In this document: in pieces, positions 51,179-59,705 of the stretch
Numbering within the stretch: position 1 is the first letter of the stretch
Layout: every line of letters starts with the position of its first letter
NCBI GenBank assembly: GCA_035606175.1
Contig: DATNFW010000033.1
Coordinates: 1-64,000 of the forward strand
DNA length: 64,000 bases
From: JASHUC01 sp035606175
GTDB taxonomy: Bacteria; Pseudomonadota; Gammaproteobacteria; Steroidobacterales; Steroidobacteraceae
Direction of reading: 5' to 3'
Program-made: the position numbers and the translations under genes
The notes under the pieces: generated by a model
Seen by the model: the letters and a program-made list of their open reading frames with translations, nothing else
Database searches by the model: none
Told to the model about the DNA's origin: nothing

Positions 51179-52435
51179 TCAAGGATTGCGCACGATATCG
51201 GCGACGCGCATCTGCTCGGAGGCCCCGACGACGAGCGCATAGCTCATGCGATCGAAGGCTTTGAACACGAGCACGGTCCCCGCGCGCTCCTCGGGCAGGC
51301 GCACGTGATGCGCAAAAGTGTCGCTGCGTCCCCAGCTGTCGTACGAGGCCGGGCCTCGGTCGGGAACGACCTCGCCTGCCTGATCCACGGCGAGCACCGT
51401 GCCGGCGTCGACGCCCTGGTTCGTACCGCGGTTGATCGCGACGATGTTGTACTGCCCGATCAGATGAACGTTGTCGACGACCGTGATGATGCGGCCGCGA
51501 ACGGGCTGCGCCGGAGCGCGCGGTACGAAGTTGAGCGGCGTGCTGCTCGTCTCGGCAAACAACACGTCGCCGCGCAACGTCTCGCGCTCCGAGTCGAGCA
51601 GCTGCAGCTTCGCCGGATCGCCCGGCCGCTCGACGACTGCCGTCGCCGTGTAGAGGCCCTCGTAGCCGAGGACGTGTCCGTTTTCCGGATCGCGCAGCTT
51701 CTCACCGACATGTACGACGGTGAAGCGCGCCCCGACGGGCGCATGGATTCCGCGGACGTACACGTCGTTGCCCGTGCCGCCGGCTTGATGCTCGTCGCGG
51801 AAGGCGACCACATGCGGTGCGTGCGCGACCTCGGATGCCGAGACGATCGTGGGCCGCGACAGAAACGCCGCGATCGCCGAGTACGGAATCGTCGGAATGG
51901 CGCCGTCGAGCGGCGTGCTTCGCAGGCGCGGCTCGAGTCGCACGAGATCGCCGCGCTCGACGTGGATCTGCGGCCGCCCATCCATCCCGTAGGCGAGCAC
52001 CAGCACGTCACCGGGGTAGATACGGTGCGGGTTCGCGACCTGCGGGTTGTCGTACCAGATCTCCGGCCACAGCCACGGGTTGCGCAGGAACATCGTGGAG
52101 ATGCCCCAGAGCGTGTCGCCCCGCTTGACCGTGTAGCGCATCGGGGCGCTCGGATTGATGGCATCCCGTGTGAGCGCCGGCCCCGCGGATGCGGTCGCAC
52201 CGGAGCCGCCTGCCGCCGTGGACGAAGCGCCTTCATCGGCATGACTGACAGCCGCTTCGGTTGCGGTCTCACCATCCGCCGGCGCGCTCTGCCCCGCAGG
52301 CGCTGCGACCTGAGAGGCATCCGAAGCCGCCGCCGGCCGTTTGAGATCGCGATGGGACGAGCACCCCGCGACGGCTAGCCCGAGTGAGGCGAAGCCGATT
52401 GCGAGGCCGACCCTAAGCTCTTGATTGAAAAACAT
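51179..52435 (-). CDS. LysM-domain lipoprotein
   Basis: A 418-residue lipoprotein. The signal peptide ends with lipobox LAVAGC (Cys about residue 24), so it is lipidated. A Thr/Ala/Ser-rich linker is followed by one LysM domain (about 98-148, RYTVKRGDTLWGISTMFL, with IYPGDVLVLAYG), which binds peptidoglycan. A large C-terminal region with GTVLAVDQAGEV and similar strands is found in the same genomic position beside dprA in other gammaproteobacteria. It is divergent from def. Exact function unknown. Confidence 0.9.
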   Translation of the reverse strand: MFFNQELRVGLAIGFASLGLAVAGCSSHRDLKRPAAASDASQVAAPAGQSAPADGETATEAAVSHADEGASSTAAGGSGATASAGPALTRDAINPSAPMRYTVKRGDTLWGISTMFLRNPWLWPEIWYDNPQVANPHRIYPGDVLVLAYGMDGRPQIHVERGDLVRLEPRLRSTPLDGAIPTIPYSAIAAFLSRPTIVSASEVAHAPHVVAFRDEHQAGGTGNDVYVRGIHAPVGARFTVVHVGEKLRDPENGHVLGYEGLYTATAVVERPGDPAKLQLLDSERETLRGDVLFAETSSTPLNFVPRAPAQPVRGRIITVVDNVHLIGQYNIVAINRGTNQGVDAGTVLAVDQAGEVVPDRGPASYDSWGRSDTFAHHVRLPEERAGTVLVFKAFDRMSYALVVGASEQMRVADIVRNP

Positions 52436-52479
52436 CCCGCGCCTCCTTACATATGCGGATGAGGCGGCACCTGCGCTGT

Positions 52480-52485
52480 TATAAT
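52480..52485 (+). promoter_or_regulatory. Possible -10 element of the def operon promoter
   Basis: A consensus TATAAT at 52480-52485 stands alone in GC-rich DNA, 88 nt before the def ATG in the 137-bp lysM/def divergent gap. The matching -35 (GGATGA at 17-nt spacing) is poor, so confidence is moderate. It could drive def-fmt-rsmB and the genes beyond. Confidence 0.4.
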
Positions 52486-52572
52486 CGGCCGCGCCGGCTG
52501 GTACACGACGGGTTGCCGAGTTTGTGCGGTGGGTCACGGCCCCGTCCGCGGCCCCGGTAAAGTAGTGACGCG

Positions 52573-53088
52573 ATGGCCCTTCTTCCGATACTCGAATACC
52601 CCGACCCGCGCTTGCGCGAGCGCGCCCTCCCCGTCACCGCATTCGACGAGGCGTTCGGGCGCCTGGTCGACGACATGCTCGAGACCATGTATGCCGCACC
52701 CGGCATCGGGCTCTCGGCGACGCAGGTCAATGTCCGCCGCCGGCTGCTCGTCATCGATATCTCCGAGAAGCACGACGAGCCGCTCGTGTTCGTGAATCCC
52801 GAGATCCTGAGCCGCGAGGGCGCGGCGAAGAGCGAGGAGGGGTGCCTGTCGGTCCCCGGCATCTTCGACCAGATCGAGCGCGCCGCGAAGGTGCGCGTCC
52901 GTGCCCAGGATCGCCATGGCGAGTGGTTCGAGCGCGACCTCGAGGGAATGCTCGCGGTCTGCCTGCAGCACGAGATGGATCATCTCGACGGCAAGCTCTT
53001 CGTCGACTACCTCTCCGACATCAAGCGCGACCGCATCCGCAAGAAGCTCGACAAGGAACGCAAGGAGCGCAAGGCGCGCGCCGCCTGA
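52573..53088 (+). CDS. def: Peptide deformylase
   Basis: A 171-residue metalloenzyme that removes the N-formyl group from nascent proteins. The three family motifs are GIGLSATQ (44-51), EEGCLSVPG (metal Cys91) and QHEMDHLDG (metal His133 and His137, catalytic Glu134). Typical length. It is the first gene of the def-fmt-rsmB operon, so formylation and deformylation enzymes are expressed together. Confidence 0.96.
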   Translation: MALLPILEYPDPRLRERALPVTAFDEAFGRLVDDMLETMYAAPGIGLSATQVNVRRRLLVIDISEKHDEPLVFVNPEILSREGAAKSEEGCLSVPGIFDQIERAAKVRVRAQDRHGEWFERDLEGMLAVCLQHEMDHLDGKLFVDYLSDIKRDRIRKKLDKERKERKARAA

Positions 53089-53111
53089 CCGACCCGAGCG
53101 GTCTGAACGCA

Positions 53112-54041
53112 TTGCGCATCGCATTCGCAGGGACGCCCGATTTCGCGCTGCCGGCGCTGCGGGCGCTCATCCAATCGGAGCATGAGATCGTCGGCGTCCT
53201 CACGAGGCCGGATCGCCCGCGCGGCCGTGGCCGGCAGATCGCCCCGAGCCCGGTCAAGGAAGCCGCCCTGGCGCACGGCCTTGCGCTCTCCCAGCCCGAG
53301 ACGCTCGCCACGCCCGAGGGGAGGGCGACGCTCGAGAGCTGGCGCCCGGAGCTGCTGGTGGTCGTCGCGTACGGTTTGATCCTGCCCCCGAGCGTCCTCG
53401 AGCTGCCGCCCCGCGGTTGTCTCAACATCCACGCGTCGCTCCTGCCGCGCTGGCGCGGGGCCGCACCGATTCAGCGTGCGATCCTCGCTGGGGATGAGCA
53501 AACCGGCATCTCGATCATGCAGATGGATTCCGGGCTCGACACGGGCCCGGTGCTGCTCGAGCGCCGCATCCGCATCGATCGCGCGGCAACGAGCGGCACG
53601 CTGCACGCGCGGCTCGCCGAGCTCGGGGCGGAGAGCCTGCTCGAGGCGCTGCGCGAGATCGTCGCCGGCAGGGCGCACCCGCGACCGCAGCCGACCGAAG
53701 GTGTCACGTATGCTGCGAAGATCTCCAAGTCCGAGGCTCTGATCGACTGGCGGGCAAGCGCCCTCGCCACCGAGCGCCAAGTCCGCGCGTTCAACCCCTG
53801 GCCGGGCGCAGAGACGCGCCTGAACGGGGAGCCCCTGCGCATCCTCGCCGCGCAAGCCGAAGAGAGCGCCGCGTTGGCCCAACCGGGCACGGTGAGTGCC
53901 ATCCGGCGCGATGCCATCGTCGTGCGCTGCGGCGCGGGGGAGCTCGCGCTCACGGAGCTGCAGCGCCCCGGACGCAGGCCGCTCGCGGCGCGCGATTTCG
54001 TGAACGCGAACCGGCTCGCTCCCGGCCAGCGGCTCGGATGA
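53112..54041 (+). CDS. fmt: Methionyl-tRNA formyltransferase
   Basis: A 309-residue enzyme that formylates initiator Met-tRNA using 10-formyl-THF. Family start LRIAFAGTPDFALPALRALI, catalytic region CLNIHASLLPRWRGAAPIQR, and DSGLDTGPVLL are present; the C-terminal tRNA-binding domain ends with RPLAARDFVNANRLAPGQ. No ATG precedes the conserved N-terminus: TTG 53112 (with GAGCGG upstream) or CTG 53103 are the options. Its TGA overlaps the rsmB start by ATGA. Confidence 0.94.
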   Translation: MRIAFAGTPDFALPALRALIQSEHEIVGVLTRPDRPRGRGRQIAPSPVKEAALAHGLALSQPETLATPEGRATLESWRPELLVVVAYGLILPPSVLELPPRGCLNIHASLLPRWRGAAPIQRAILAGDEQTGISIMQMDSGLDTGPVLLERRIRIDRAATSGTLHARLAELGAESLLEALREIVAGRAHPRPQPTEGVTYAAKISKSEALIDWRASALATERQVRAFNPWPGAETRLNGEPLRILAAQAEESAALAQPGTVSAIRRDAIVVRCGAGELALTELQRPGRRPLAARDFVNANRLAPGQRLG

Positions 54042-55411
54042 GCGCCACGAAGCGCCGGCGCGCAAGCCCCGGCCCCCCACACGCGCAGGTGCTCGCGAGC
54101 GCGGCGCGCGCGCTCGCGGCCGTCGCCTCGCAAGGCCGCTCGGCCGATGAGGCGCTCGCTCAGTTCCAGCGCTCGGACGACCGCTCCGCCATCCGGGCGA
54201 TCACGCTCGGGAGCCTGCGCTGGTACTGGCGGCTCCTGCCGGCGATCGAGGCGTTGCACGGCGAGGGTCGGCCGCTCGCCGCGGAATTGCGGGCGATCCT
54301 CATCGTCGCGGCCCATCAGATCGAGTATTCGCGTAGCCTCCCTCAGAGCGTCGTGAACGCCGCGGTCGATGCGGCCCGCATGCTCGGCGCGCCGCGGGCG
54401 AGCGGGCTCGTAAATGCGGTACTGCGCCGCTTCGTCGGCGAGCGCGCGCCGCTGCTCGCGCGGCTCGATGCGGACCTCGGCGTGTCGACCGCGCATCCGA
54501 AGTGGCTCGTCGAGGCGATCGGGCGAGCCTGGCCGGCCGAAGCGCGCGAGATTCTCGAGGCGAACAACGCGCACCCGCCGTTCGTCCTGCGCGTGAACCT
54601 CTCGCGAGTCGCAACCGAGGACTATCTCGCGGAGCTTGCCGCCGCAGGCCACATCGGCCGAGCGGTCGGTGAGTGGGCTCCGGCGGCCATCGCGCTCGAG
54701 AAGCCGGCCCCCGTGCACACGTTGCCGGGATTCGCCGAGGGGCGGGTGTCGGTGCAGGACGCCGGCGCGCAGCTCGCCGCACCGCTGCTCGATGCCGCCC
54801 CCGGCATGCGCGTGCTCGATGCCTGCGCCGCCCCGGGGGGCAAGACACTGCATCTCATCGAGCGCACGCCGGCGCTTGCCGAGCTCGTGGCGGTCGACTC
54901 ATCGCCCGATCGACTCGAGCGCGTGGAGGAGAATCTTCAGCGAGGGGGGCTCGGAGCGATAGCCGCGAGGGGACGCATCGCGCTCGCCGCCCGCGACGTG
55001 CGGGAGATGACCGCCGCCAGGCCGTTCGATCGCATCCTGGTGGATGCGCCGTGCTCGGCGACTGGGGTCATTCGCCGTCACCCCGACATCAAGCTCCTGC
55101 GGCGTCCGAGCGACATCGACTCCTACGCCGCTCGCCAGCAGGAGATCCTGCGCGCCACGTTCCGGATGCTGGCCCCCGGAGGGCGGCTCCTGTACTGCAC
55201 CTGCTCGGTGCTGCCGCAGGAGAACGAGGACCGGCTGGCCGCCTTCCTCGCCGAGGAGCCCCGGGCGCGCCCCTCGCCGGCGTTCCCGGCCGCAGGGCTC
55301 GCCCCCGGCGCCCGACCCCGTCCGATCGGCATCCAGCTGCTGCCGGGTGGGGAGGCGGGGACCGACGGGTTCTATTATGCTTGTATCGAAAAGACAACAG
55401 CGGGAAACTGA
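54038..55411 (+). CDS. rsmB: 16S rRNA (cytosine-967-C5)-methyltransferase
   Basis: A 457-residue m5C methyltransferase for C967 of 16S rRNA. An N-terminal NusB-like domain (about 20-165) is followed by the catalytic half: SAM motif DACAAPGGKT, DAPCSATGVIRRHPDIK with a catalytic Cys, and YCTCSVLPQEN with the nucleophile Cys. It overlaps fmt by 4 nt and is followed by a DUF4390 gene. Confidence 0.95.
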   Translation: MSATKRRRASPGPPHAQVLASAARALAAVASQGRSADEALAQFQRSDDRSAIRAITLGSLRWYWRLLPAIEALHGEGRPLAAELRAILIVAAHQIEYSRSLPQSVVNAAVDAARMLGAPRASGLVNAVLRRFVGERAPLLARLDADLGVSTAHPKWLVEAIGRAWPAEAREILEANNAHPPFVLRVNLSRVATEDYLAELAAAGHIGRAVGEWAPAAIALEKPAPVHTLPGFAEGRVSVQDAGAQLAAPLLDAAPGMRVLDACAAPGGKTLHLIERTPALAELVAVDSSPDRLERVEENLQRGGLGAIAARGRIALAARDVREMTAARPFDRILVDAPCSATGVIRRHPDIKLLRRPSDIDSYAARQQEILRATFRMLAPGGRLLYCTCSVLPQENEDRLAAFLAEEPRARPSPAFPAAGLAPGARPRPIGIQLLPGGEAGTDGFYYACIEKTTAGN

Positions 55412-55432
55412 AGCCCTCGAGTGCGGGGTCCC

Positions 55433-56002
55433 ATGAGATCGATCGCCAGTGCCCTGATCGCTGCTGTCCTGCTTTGCGGCACGAGCGCACGCATTTCGGC
55501 CGATGCGCTCGACGGCGCGCTCGAGGTGGTCTCGGCGCACGTCGATCTCGACCATTCGGTCTATCAGTTGCACGCGCGCATCGAGTACCCGAACACACCG
55601 GCGATTCGCGCGGCGCTCGCGGACGGAGTCACGCTAGCCTTCGACGTGGAGGCGCGGATCACGCGGGACCGGCACCTCTGGATCGATCCCGTCGTCGACG
55701 ATGCGACGCTCAGACGGGAACTCACGTATCACACCGTGAGCGATCGGTACGTCGTGCGAGACGCCGGGGACGGGACGCTGCAGAGCTTCGCGACACTCGA
55801 TGAGGCGCTCGATTACCTCGGCAAAGTCGACGGCTGGCCCGTTCTCGTGCAATCGCAGCTCGCACCTACGGAGCACTACCATGTGAGCGTGCGCGCGGGG
55901 GTCCGTCGGGGACGGCTGCCGGCCTCCCTGCGCATGCTGCTGTTCTGGACGAACGACTGGTATCGGGCGAGTGGATGGTTCACATGGAAGCTAAAAGAGT
56001 GA
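55433..56002 (+). CDS. DUF4390 exported protein
   Basis: A 189-residue secreted protein with a signal peptide (MRSIASALIAAVLLCG) and a beta-rich mature part containing VVSAHVDLDHSVYQLHARIE and the closing LLFWTNDWYRASGWFTW. This pattern matches DUF4390, which regularly sits between rsmB and ntrY homologues in gammaproteobacteria. Function unknown, but position suggests a link to envelope sensing by the kinase. GTG 55421 is an alternative start. The stop overlaps the kinase start region. Confidence 0.83.
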   Translation: MRSIASALIAAVLLCGTSARISADALDGALEVVSAHVDLDHSVYQLHARIEYPNTPAIRAALADGVTLAFDVEARITRDRHLWIDPVVDDATLRRELTYHTVSDRYVVRDAGDGTLQSFATLDEALDYLGKVDGWPVLVQSQLAPTEHYHVSVRAGVRRGRLPASLRMLLFWTNDWYRASGWFTWKLKE

Positions 56003-58329
56003 GCGCGCCGCGCATGCGCTGGAGCGGCTACGGACTCGCCGTGCTGTGGGTGGCGATCGGCGCGGGCGCGCTGCTCACGCTCGCGAAGAGCGTGCAGAAC
56101 TCCTCGGACTTCTCGCGTCTGCAGCCGTGGATTCTGCTCACCAACCTCATCGGCGTGGTGGTTCTCACGGTGCTGCTCGGGCGCAAGGTCTGGCAGCTGG
56201 TACGCGACTATCGGCATCACGTGCCGGGCTCGCGGCTCACCGCGCGTACCGTTGCGATCTTCGGCGCGCTCGTCATCGCGCCGCTCCTCATCGTCTATCT
56301 GTTCTCGCTCGACTTCCTGAACCGCGGCATCGACAGCTGGTTCAAGGTGGAGGTCAAGCAGGGCCTGAACGATGCTCTCGAGCTGTCGCGCTCGACGCTC
56401 GAAGTGCGCATGCGCGAGTACTCGTCGCGCACGGAGAGCTTCGCGCGCACGCTCGCCGATCTGCCCGGAAGCGAGGTGCTGAGCCGCCTCGATTACGAGC
56501 GGCGGGCGACCGATGCCAGCGAGATGGCCCTCTTCGATGGCCACCAGCATGTGCTCGCAGTCGCGAGCGATGGCGTCAAGGGCGGGGTCGTTCCTGCGAT
56601 GCCCTCCGACGATGTCGTGCGCCAGGTGAGCCAGGGGCGCCCCTATGTGAGCCTCGATCCACAGGCGGACGGGCAGTACCTGATTCGCGTGGCGGCGCCG
56701 GTCACCTCGCTTGCGCCGGGCCCGGACTACCGCTACGTCTATGCCGTGTACGGCGTGCCGCGGCAGCTCGCCGCGCTCTCCGAGGCCGTTCAAAACGCGT
56801 ACACCCAATACGGCGACCTCGCGGTGCTGCGCGAGCCGCTCAAATCGAGTTTCGAGCTGACGCTCACCTTCGTTCTGCTCATCGCCATGCTCGCGGCGAT
56901 TCACGGTGCGATCTTCTCCGCGCAGCGTCTCACTCGTCCCGTGCAGGACCTCATCGCGGGCACGCGCGCCGTCGGCAAAGGCGATTTCGGCAGGCGCCTG
57001 CCGCTGCCCTCGCGCGATGAGATGGGCTTCCTCGTGCACTCGTTCAACGACATGACCAAGCGGCTGCGCCGCGCGCGCGAGGAGGCGCAGGCGAGCTCGG
57101 AAGCCGTCGAGCACGAACGCGAACGGCTCGCGATCATCCTCGCGCGTCTGTCGACGGGCGTGCTCGCGGTCGATCGCACGCTCACCGTTCACATCGCGAA
57201 TCAGGCTGCGGGGCTCATCCTCGGCGCCAATCTCTCGGCTGCGACCGGTCGCGCGCTCCCCGAGCTCGCCCGCGACAACGAGCGCTTCAGTCAATTCGTC
57301 GCCGCGCTCGTGGTGCGCTTCGCAGCGGGGCGGGAAGAGTGGCGCGAGCAGATCGATCTCGACGGCCCCGCGGGCCACCGTGCGCTCATGTGCGCGTGCA
57401 CGCCGCTGCCCGCGAGCGGCGCCGCGCCGCCGGAGGGCGCCGAAGCAGAGGCGCAGGCCGCAGAGGGCGACAAGCAGACCGGGGCCGGCATCGATCGCGG
57501 CTACGTGATCGTCTTCGATGACATCACGGCGCTCCTGCAGGCGCAGCGCGATGCCGCCTGGGGCGAAGTCGCGCGCCGCCTCGCGCATGAGATCAAAAAT
57601 CCGCTCACGCCGATTCAGCTCTCCGCCGAGCGCATGCGGCGGCGCTTCCTCGCGAGCATGGCGCGCGACGATGCGGAGATGCTCCAGCGCTCGACGGACA
57701 CCATCGTCCAGCAGGTCGAGACGATGAAGCAGATGGTGAACGCGTTCAGCGAGTACGCGCGCGCGCCGGACATGAAGATCACGCGCTTCGATCTCAACTG
57801 GCTCGCGGCGGAGGTCGCCGATCTGTACCGCTCGCAAGACACGCGCGTCGAGATTCGGCTCGACCTCGGCTCGCCTGCGCCGCTCATCGAGGCCGATCGC
57901 GGGCGCATCCGGCAGATCCTGAACAATCTGCTCGTCAATGCGCTCGAAGCGCTCGATTCCCCGGCGAGCGCGGCACACGGTGCCGCGGCTGAGGGCACAC
58001 ACGCGTGGGTGGAGATCGCGACTCGCCTCGAGCGCTCGGGCGATGCCGAGCAGGCGGTGATCACGGTGAGCGACAACGGCCCCGGCTTCCAGCGCGAGCT
58101 GCTCGCGCGGGTCTTCGATCCCTACGTCACGAGCAAGCCGAAAGGGACCGGTCTCGGCCTCGCGATCGTCAAGCGGATCGTGGAGGAGCATGGTGGACGG
58201 ATCGATGCGGACAATCGGCCGGGCGGCGGAGCGAGAGTTCGCGTCGTGCTGCCGCTCGAGAACGACGTACGGTCCGCATCGGGTGTGCGCGAGCTGCGCA
58301 CCGCGATGCGGAAGGAGAAGTTGGCATGA
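55984..58329 (+). CDS. NtrY-like sensor histidine kinase
   Basis: A 781-residue membrane kinase. It has about four hydrophobic segments (roughly residues 16-40, 48-70, 85-110 and 290-315), a periplasmic or extracytosolic region between the last two, and a HAMP linker (DLIAGTRAVGKGDFGRRLPL). A PAS domain (about 385-450) and HisKA with RLAHEIKNPLTPIQLSAERM (phospho-His) follow, then HATPase boxes (NNLLVNALEAL, GTGLGLAIVKR). It pairs with the response regulator that overlaps its 3' end by ATGA. GTG 55975 is an alternative start. Confidence 0.9.
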   Translation: MEAKRVSAPRMRWSGYGLAVLWVAIGAGALLTLAKSVQNSSDFSRLQPWILLTNLIGVVVLTVLLGRKVWQLVRDYRHHVPGSRLTARTVAIFGALVIAPLLIVYLFSLDFLNRGIDSWFKVEVKQGLNDALELSRSTLEVRMREYSSRTESFARTLADLPGSEVLSRLDYERRATDASEMALFDGHQHVLAVASDGVKGGVVPAMPSDDVVRQVSQGRPYVSLDPQADGQYLIRVAAPVTSLAPGPDYRYVYAVYGVPRQLAALSEAVQNAYTQYGDLAVLREPLKSSFELTLTFVLLIAMLAAIHGAIFSAQRLTRPVQDLIAGTRAVGKGDFGRRLPLPSRDEMGFLVHSFNDMTKRLRRAREEAQASSEAVEHERERLAIILARLSTGVLAVDRTLTVHIANQAAGLILGANLSAATGRALPELARDNERFSQFVAALVVRFAAGREEWREQIDLDGPAGHRALMCACTPLPASGAAPPEGAEAEAQAAEGDKQTGAGIDRGYVIVFDDITALLQAQRDAAWGEVARRLAHEIKNPLTPIQLSAERMRRRFLASMARDDAEMLQRSTDTIVQQVETMKQMVNAFSEYARAPDMKITRFDLNWLAAEVADLYRSQDTRVEIRLDLGSPAPLIEADRGRIRQILNNLLVNALEALDSPASAAHGAAAEGTHAWVEIATRLERSGDAEQAVITVSDNGPGFQRELLARVFDPYVTSKPKGTGLGLAIVKRIVEEHGGRIDADNRPGGGARVRVVLPLENDVRSASGVRELRTAMRKEKLA

Positions 58330-59678
58330 GCGCGCCGCGCATTCTGGTAGTCGATGACGAGGCGGACATCCGCGGTCTTTTGAAGGAGATCCTCTCCGAG
58401 GAAGGCTACGAGGTGGATATCGCCGCAGACGGCGGTCAGGCGCGCGCCGCGCGGGCGCGCCAGTCTCCCGATCTCGTGCTGCTCGATATTTGGATGCCCG
58501 ACATCGACGGCATCACTCTGCTTCGGGAATGGTCCGCCGCCCCCGCCGACGGTTGTCCCGTCGTGATGATGTCCGGGCACGGAACGGTCGAGACCGCCGT
58601 CGAAGCGACGCGGCTCGGTGCGTTCGATTTCGTCGAGAAGCCGCTGTCGCTCGCGAAGCTCCTGCGCACCGTGGAGCGCGCGCTCGAGGCGGGCAAGCGC
58701 CGTCGCGAGCCCGCGCGGCCGCTGCCGCCGCAGCTGCTCGTGCCGACGGGCAAGAGCCGGCTCATGCAGCAACTGCGGGCTGAGCTGCAGCAGATCGCCG
58801 CGAACTCCTCCGCGGTGCTCCTGATCGGGGAGACCGGCTCCGGGCGGGAGGCTTTCGCGCGCTACCTGCACGGGGAGAGCCCGCGCGCGGGCGGGCCCTT
58901 CGTCGCGGTGGTCGCGAGCAGCTTGCGCGATGCCGATGCCGAGGAGCAGCTGCTCGGCCGCGGCGATCAGCCGGGCTTGCTAGAGCAGGCGGCGGCCGGC
59001 ACGCTCTTCATTCGCGACGTCGAAGACCTGCCCCCTTCCGCCGAACGGCTGCTGCTCGGTGCGCTCGAGGCGGGCACGTTCACGCGCATCGGCAGCATGG
59101 AGACCAAGCCGCTCGATGCGCGCGTGCTCTCATCCGCCCGGCCCGGGATCGAGGGCCGCGCGGGAACCGGAGGCGTGCGTCGCGACTTGCTCGCCCATCT
59201 CAATACGCTGATCGTGCGCGTGCCGGCATTGAGGGAGTACGCCGAGGACGTCCCCGAGCTGCTGCGCCACTACGTCGATCGAGCGGTGGATGCCGAAGGC
59301 CTGCCGTTCAGGCGCTTCAGTGTCGCTGCGCAAAACCGGCTGCGTAACTATCCCTGGCCGGACAACGTGCGCGAGCTGCGCAATCTGGTGCACCGGCTGT
59401 TGATCCAGGGCGGCCCCGAGGACATCCGGCTCGAGGAAGTCGAGCGCGAGCTCGCCATTCAATCTCCGCCGGGGGAGCCGCTCGTCAAGCAGGACCTGCT
59501 CGCCCTGCCGCTGCGGGAGGCGCGCGAGCAGTTCGAGCGGGCGTACCTGCAGCAGCAGCTGCTGCTCTGCAACGGCAAGGTCGGGCAGCTCGCCAAGCGA
59601 GTCGGCATGGAACGCACCCATTTGTATCGCAAGCTCCGCTCGCTCGGTGTCGATTTTCGAGCCGTGAGCGACGACTAG
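58326..59678 (+). CDS. NtrX-like response regulator with degraded AAA+ domain
   Basis: A 450-residue regulator. The receiver domain has the acidic pair VVDDEAD and phospho-acceptor D54 in LVLLDIWMP. The middle is AAA+-shaped, but Walker A is GETGSGRE (Lys replaced by Arg), Walker B is TLFIRDVEDL in place of TLFLDEI, and the sigma-54 contact loop GAFTGA is missing. The C-terminal FIS-type HTH (LAKRVGMERTHLYRKLRSLG) is intact. It probably binds DNA on phosphorylation but cannot activate sigma-54 by ATP hydrolysis. It is coupled to the ntrY-like gene. Confidence 0.9.
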   Translation: MSAPRILVVDDEADIRGLLKEILSEEGYEVDIAADGGQARAARARQSPDLVLLDIWMPDIDGITLLREWSAAPADGCPVVMMSGHGTVETAVEATRLGAFDFVEKPLSLAKLLRTVERALEAGKRRREPARPLPPQLLVPTGKSRLMQQLRAELQQIAANSSAVLLIGETGSGREAFARYLHGESPRAGGPFVAVVASSLRDADAEEQLLGRGDQPGLLEQAAAGTLFIRDVEDLPPSAERLLLGALEAGTFTRIGSMETKPLDARVLSSARPGIEGRAGTGGVRRDLLAHLNTLIVRVPALREYAEDVPELLRHYVDRAVDAEGLPFRRFSVAAQNRLRNYPWPDNVRELRNLVHRLLIQGGPEDIRLEEVERELAIQSPPGEPLVKQDLLALPLREAREQFERAYLQQQLLLCNGKVGQLAKRVGMERTHLYRKLRSLGVDFRAVSDD

Positions 59679-59705
59679 CGAACACGCGACAGCGTGCGCC
59701 ACCGA

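Noticed and set aside
55876..58191. A 771-codon minus-strand frame over the NtrY-like gene
   Set aside because: Antisense shadow of the kinase; no recognisable domain.
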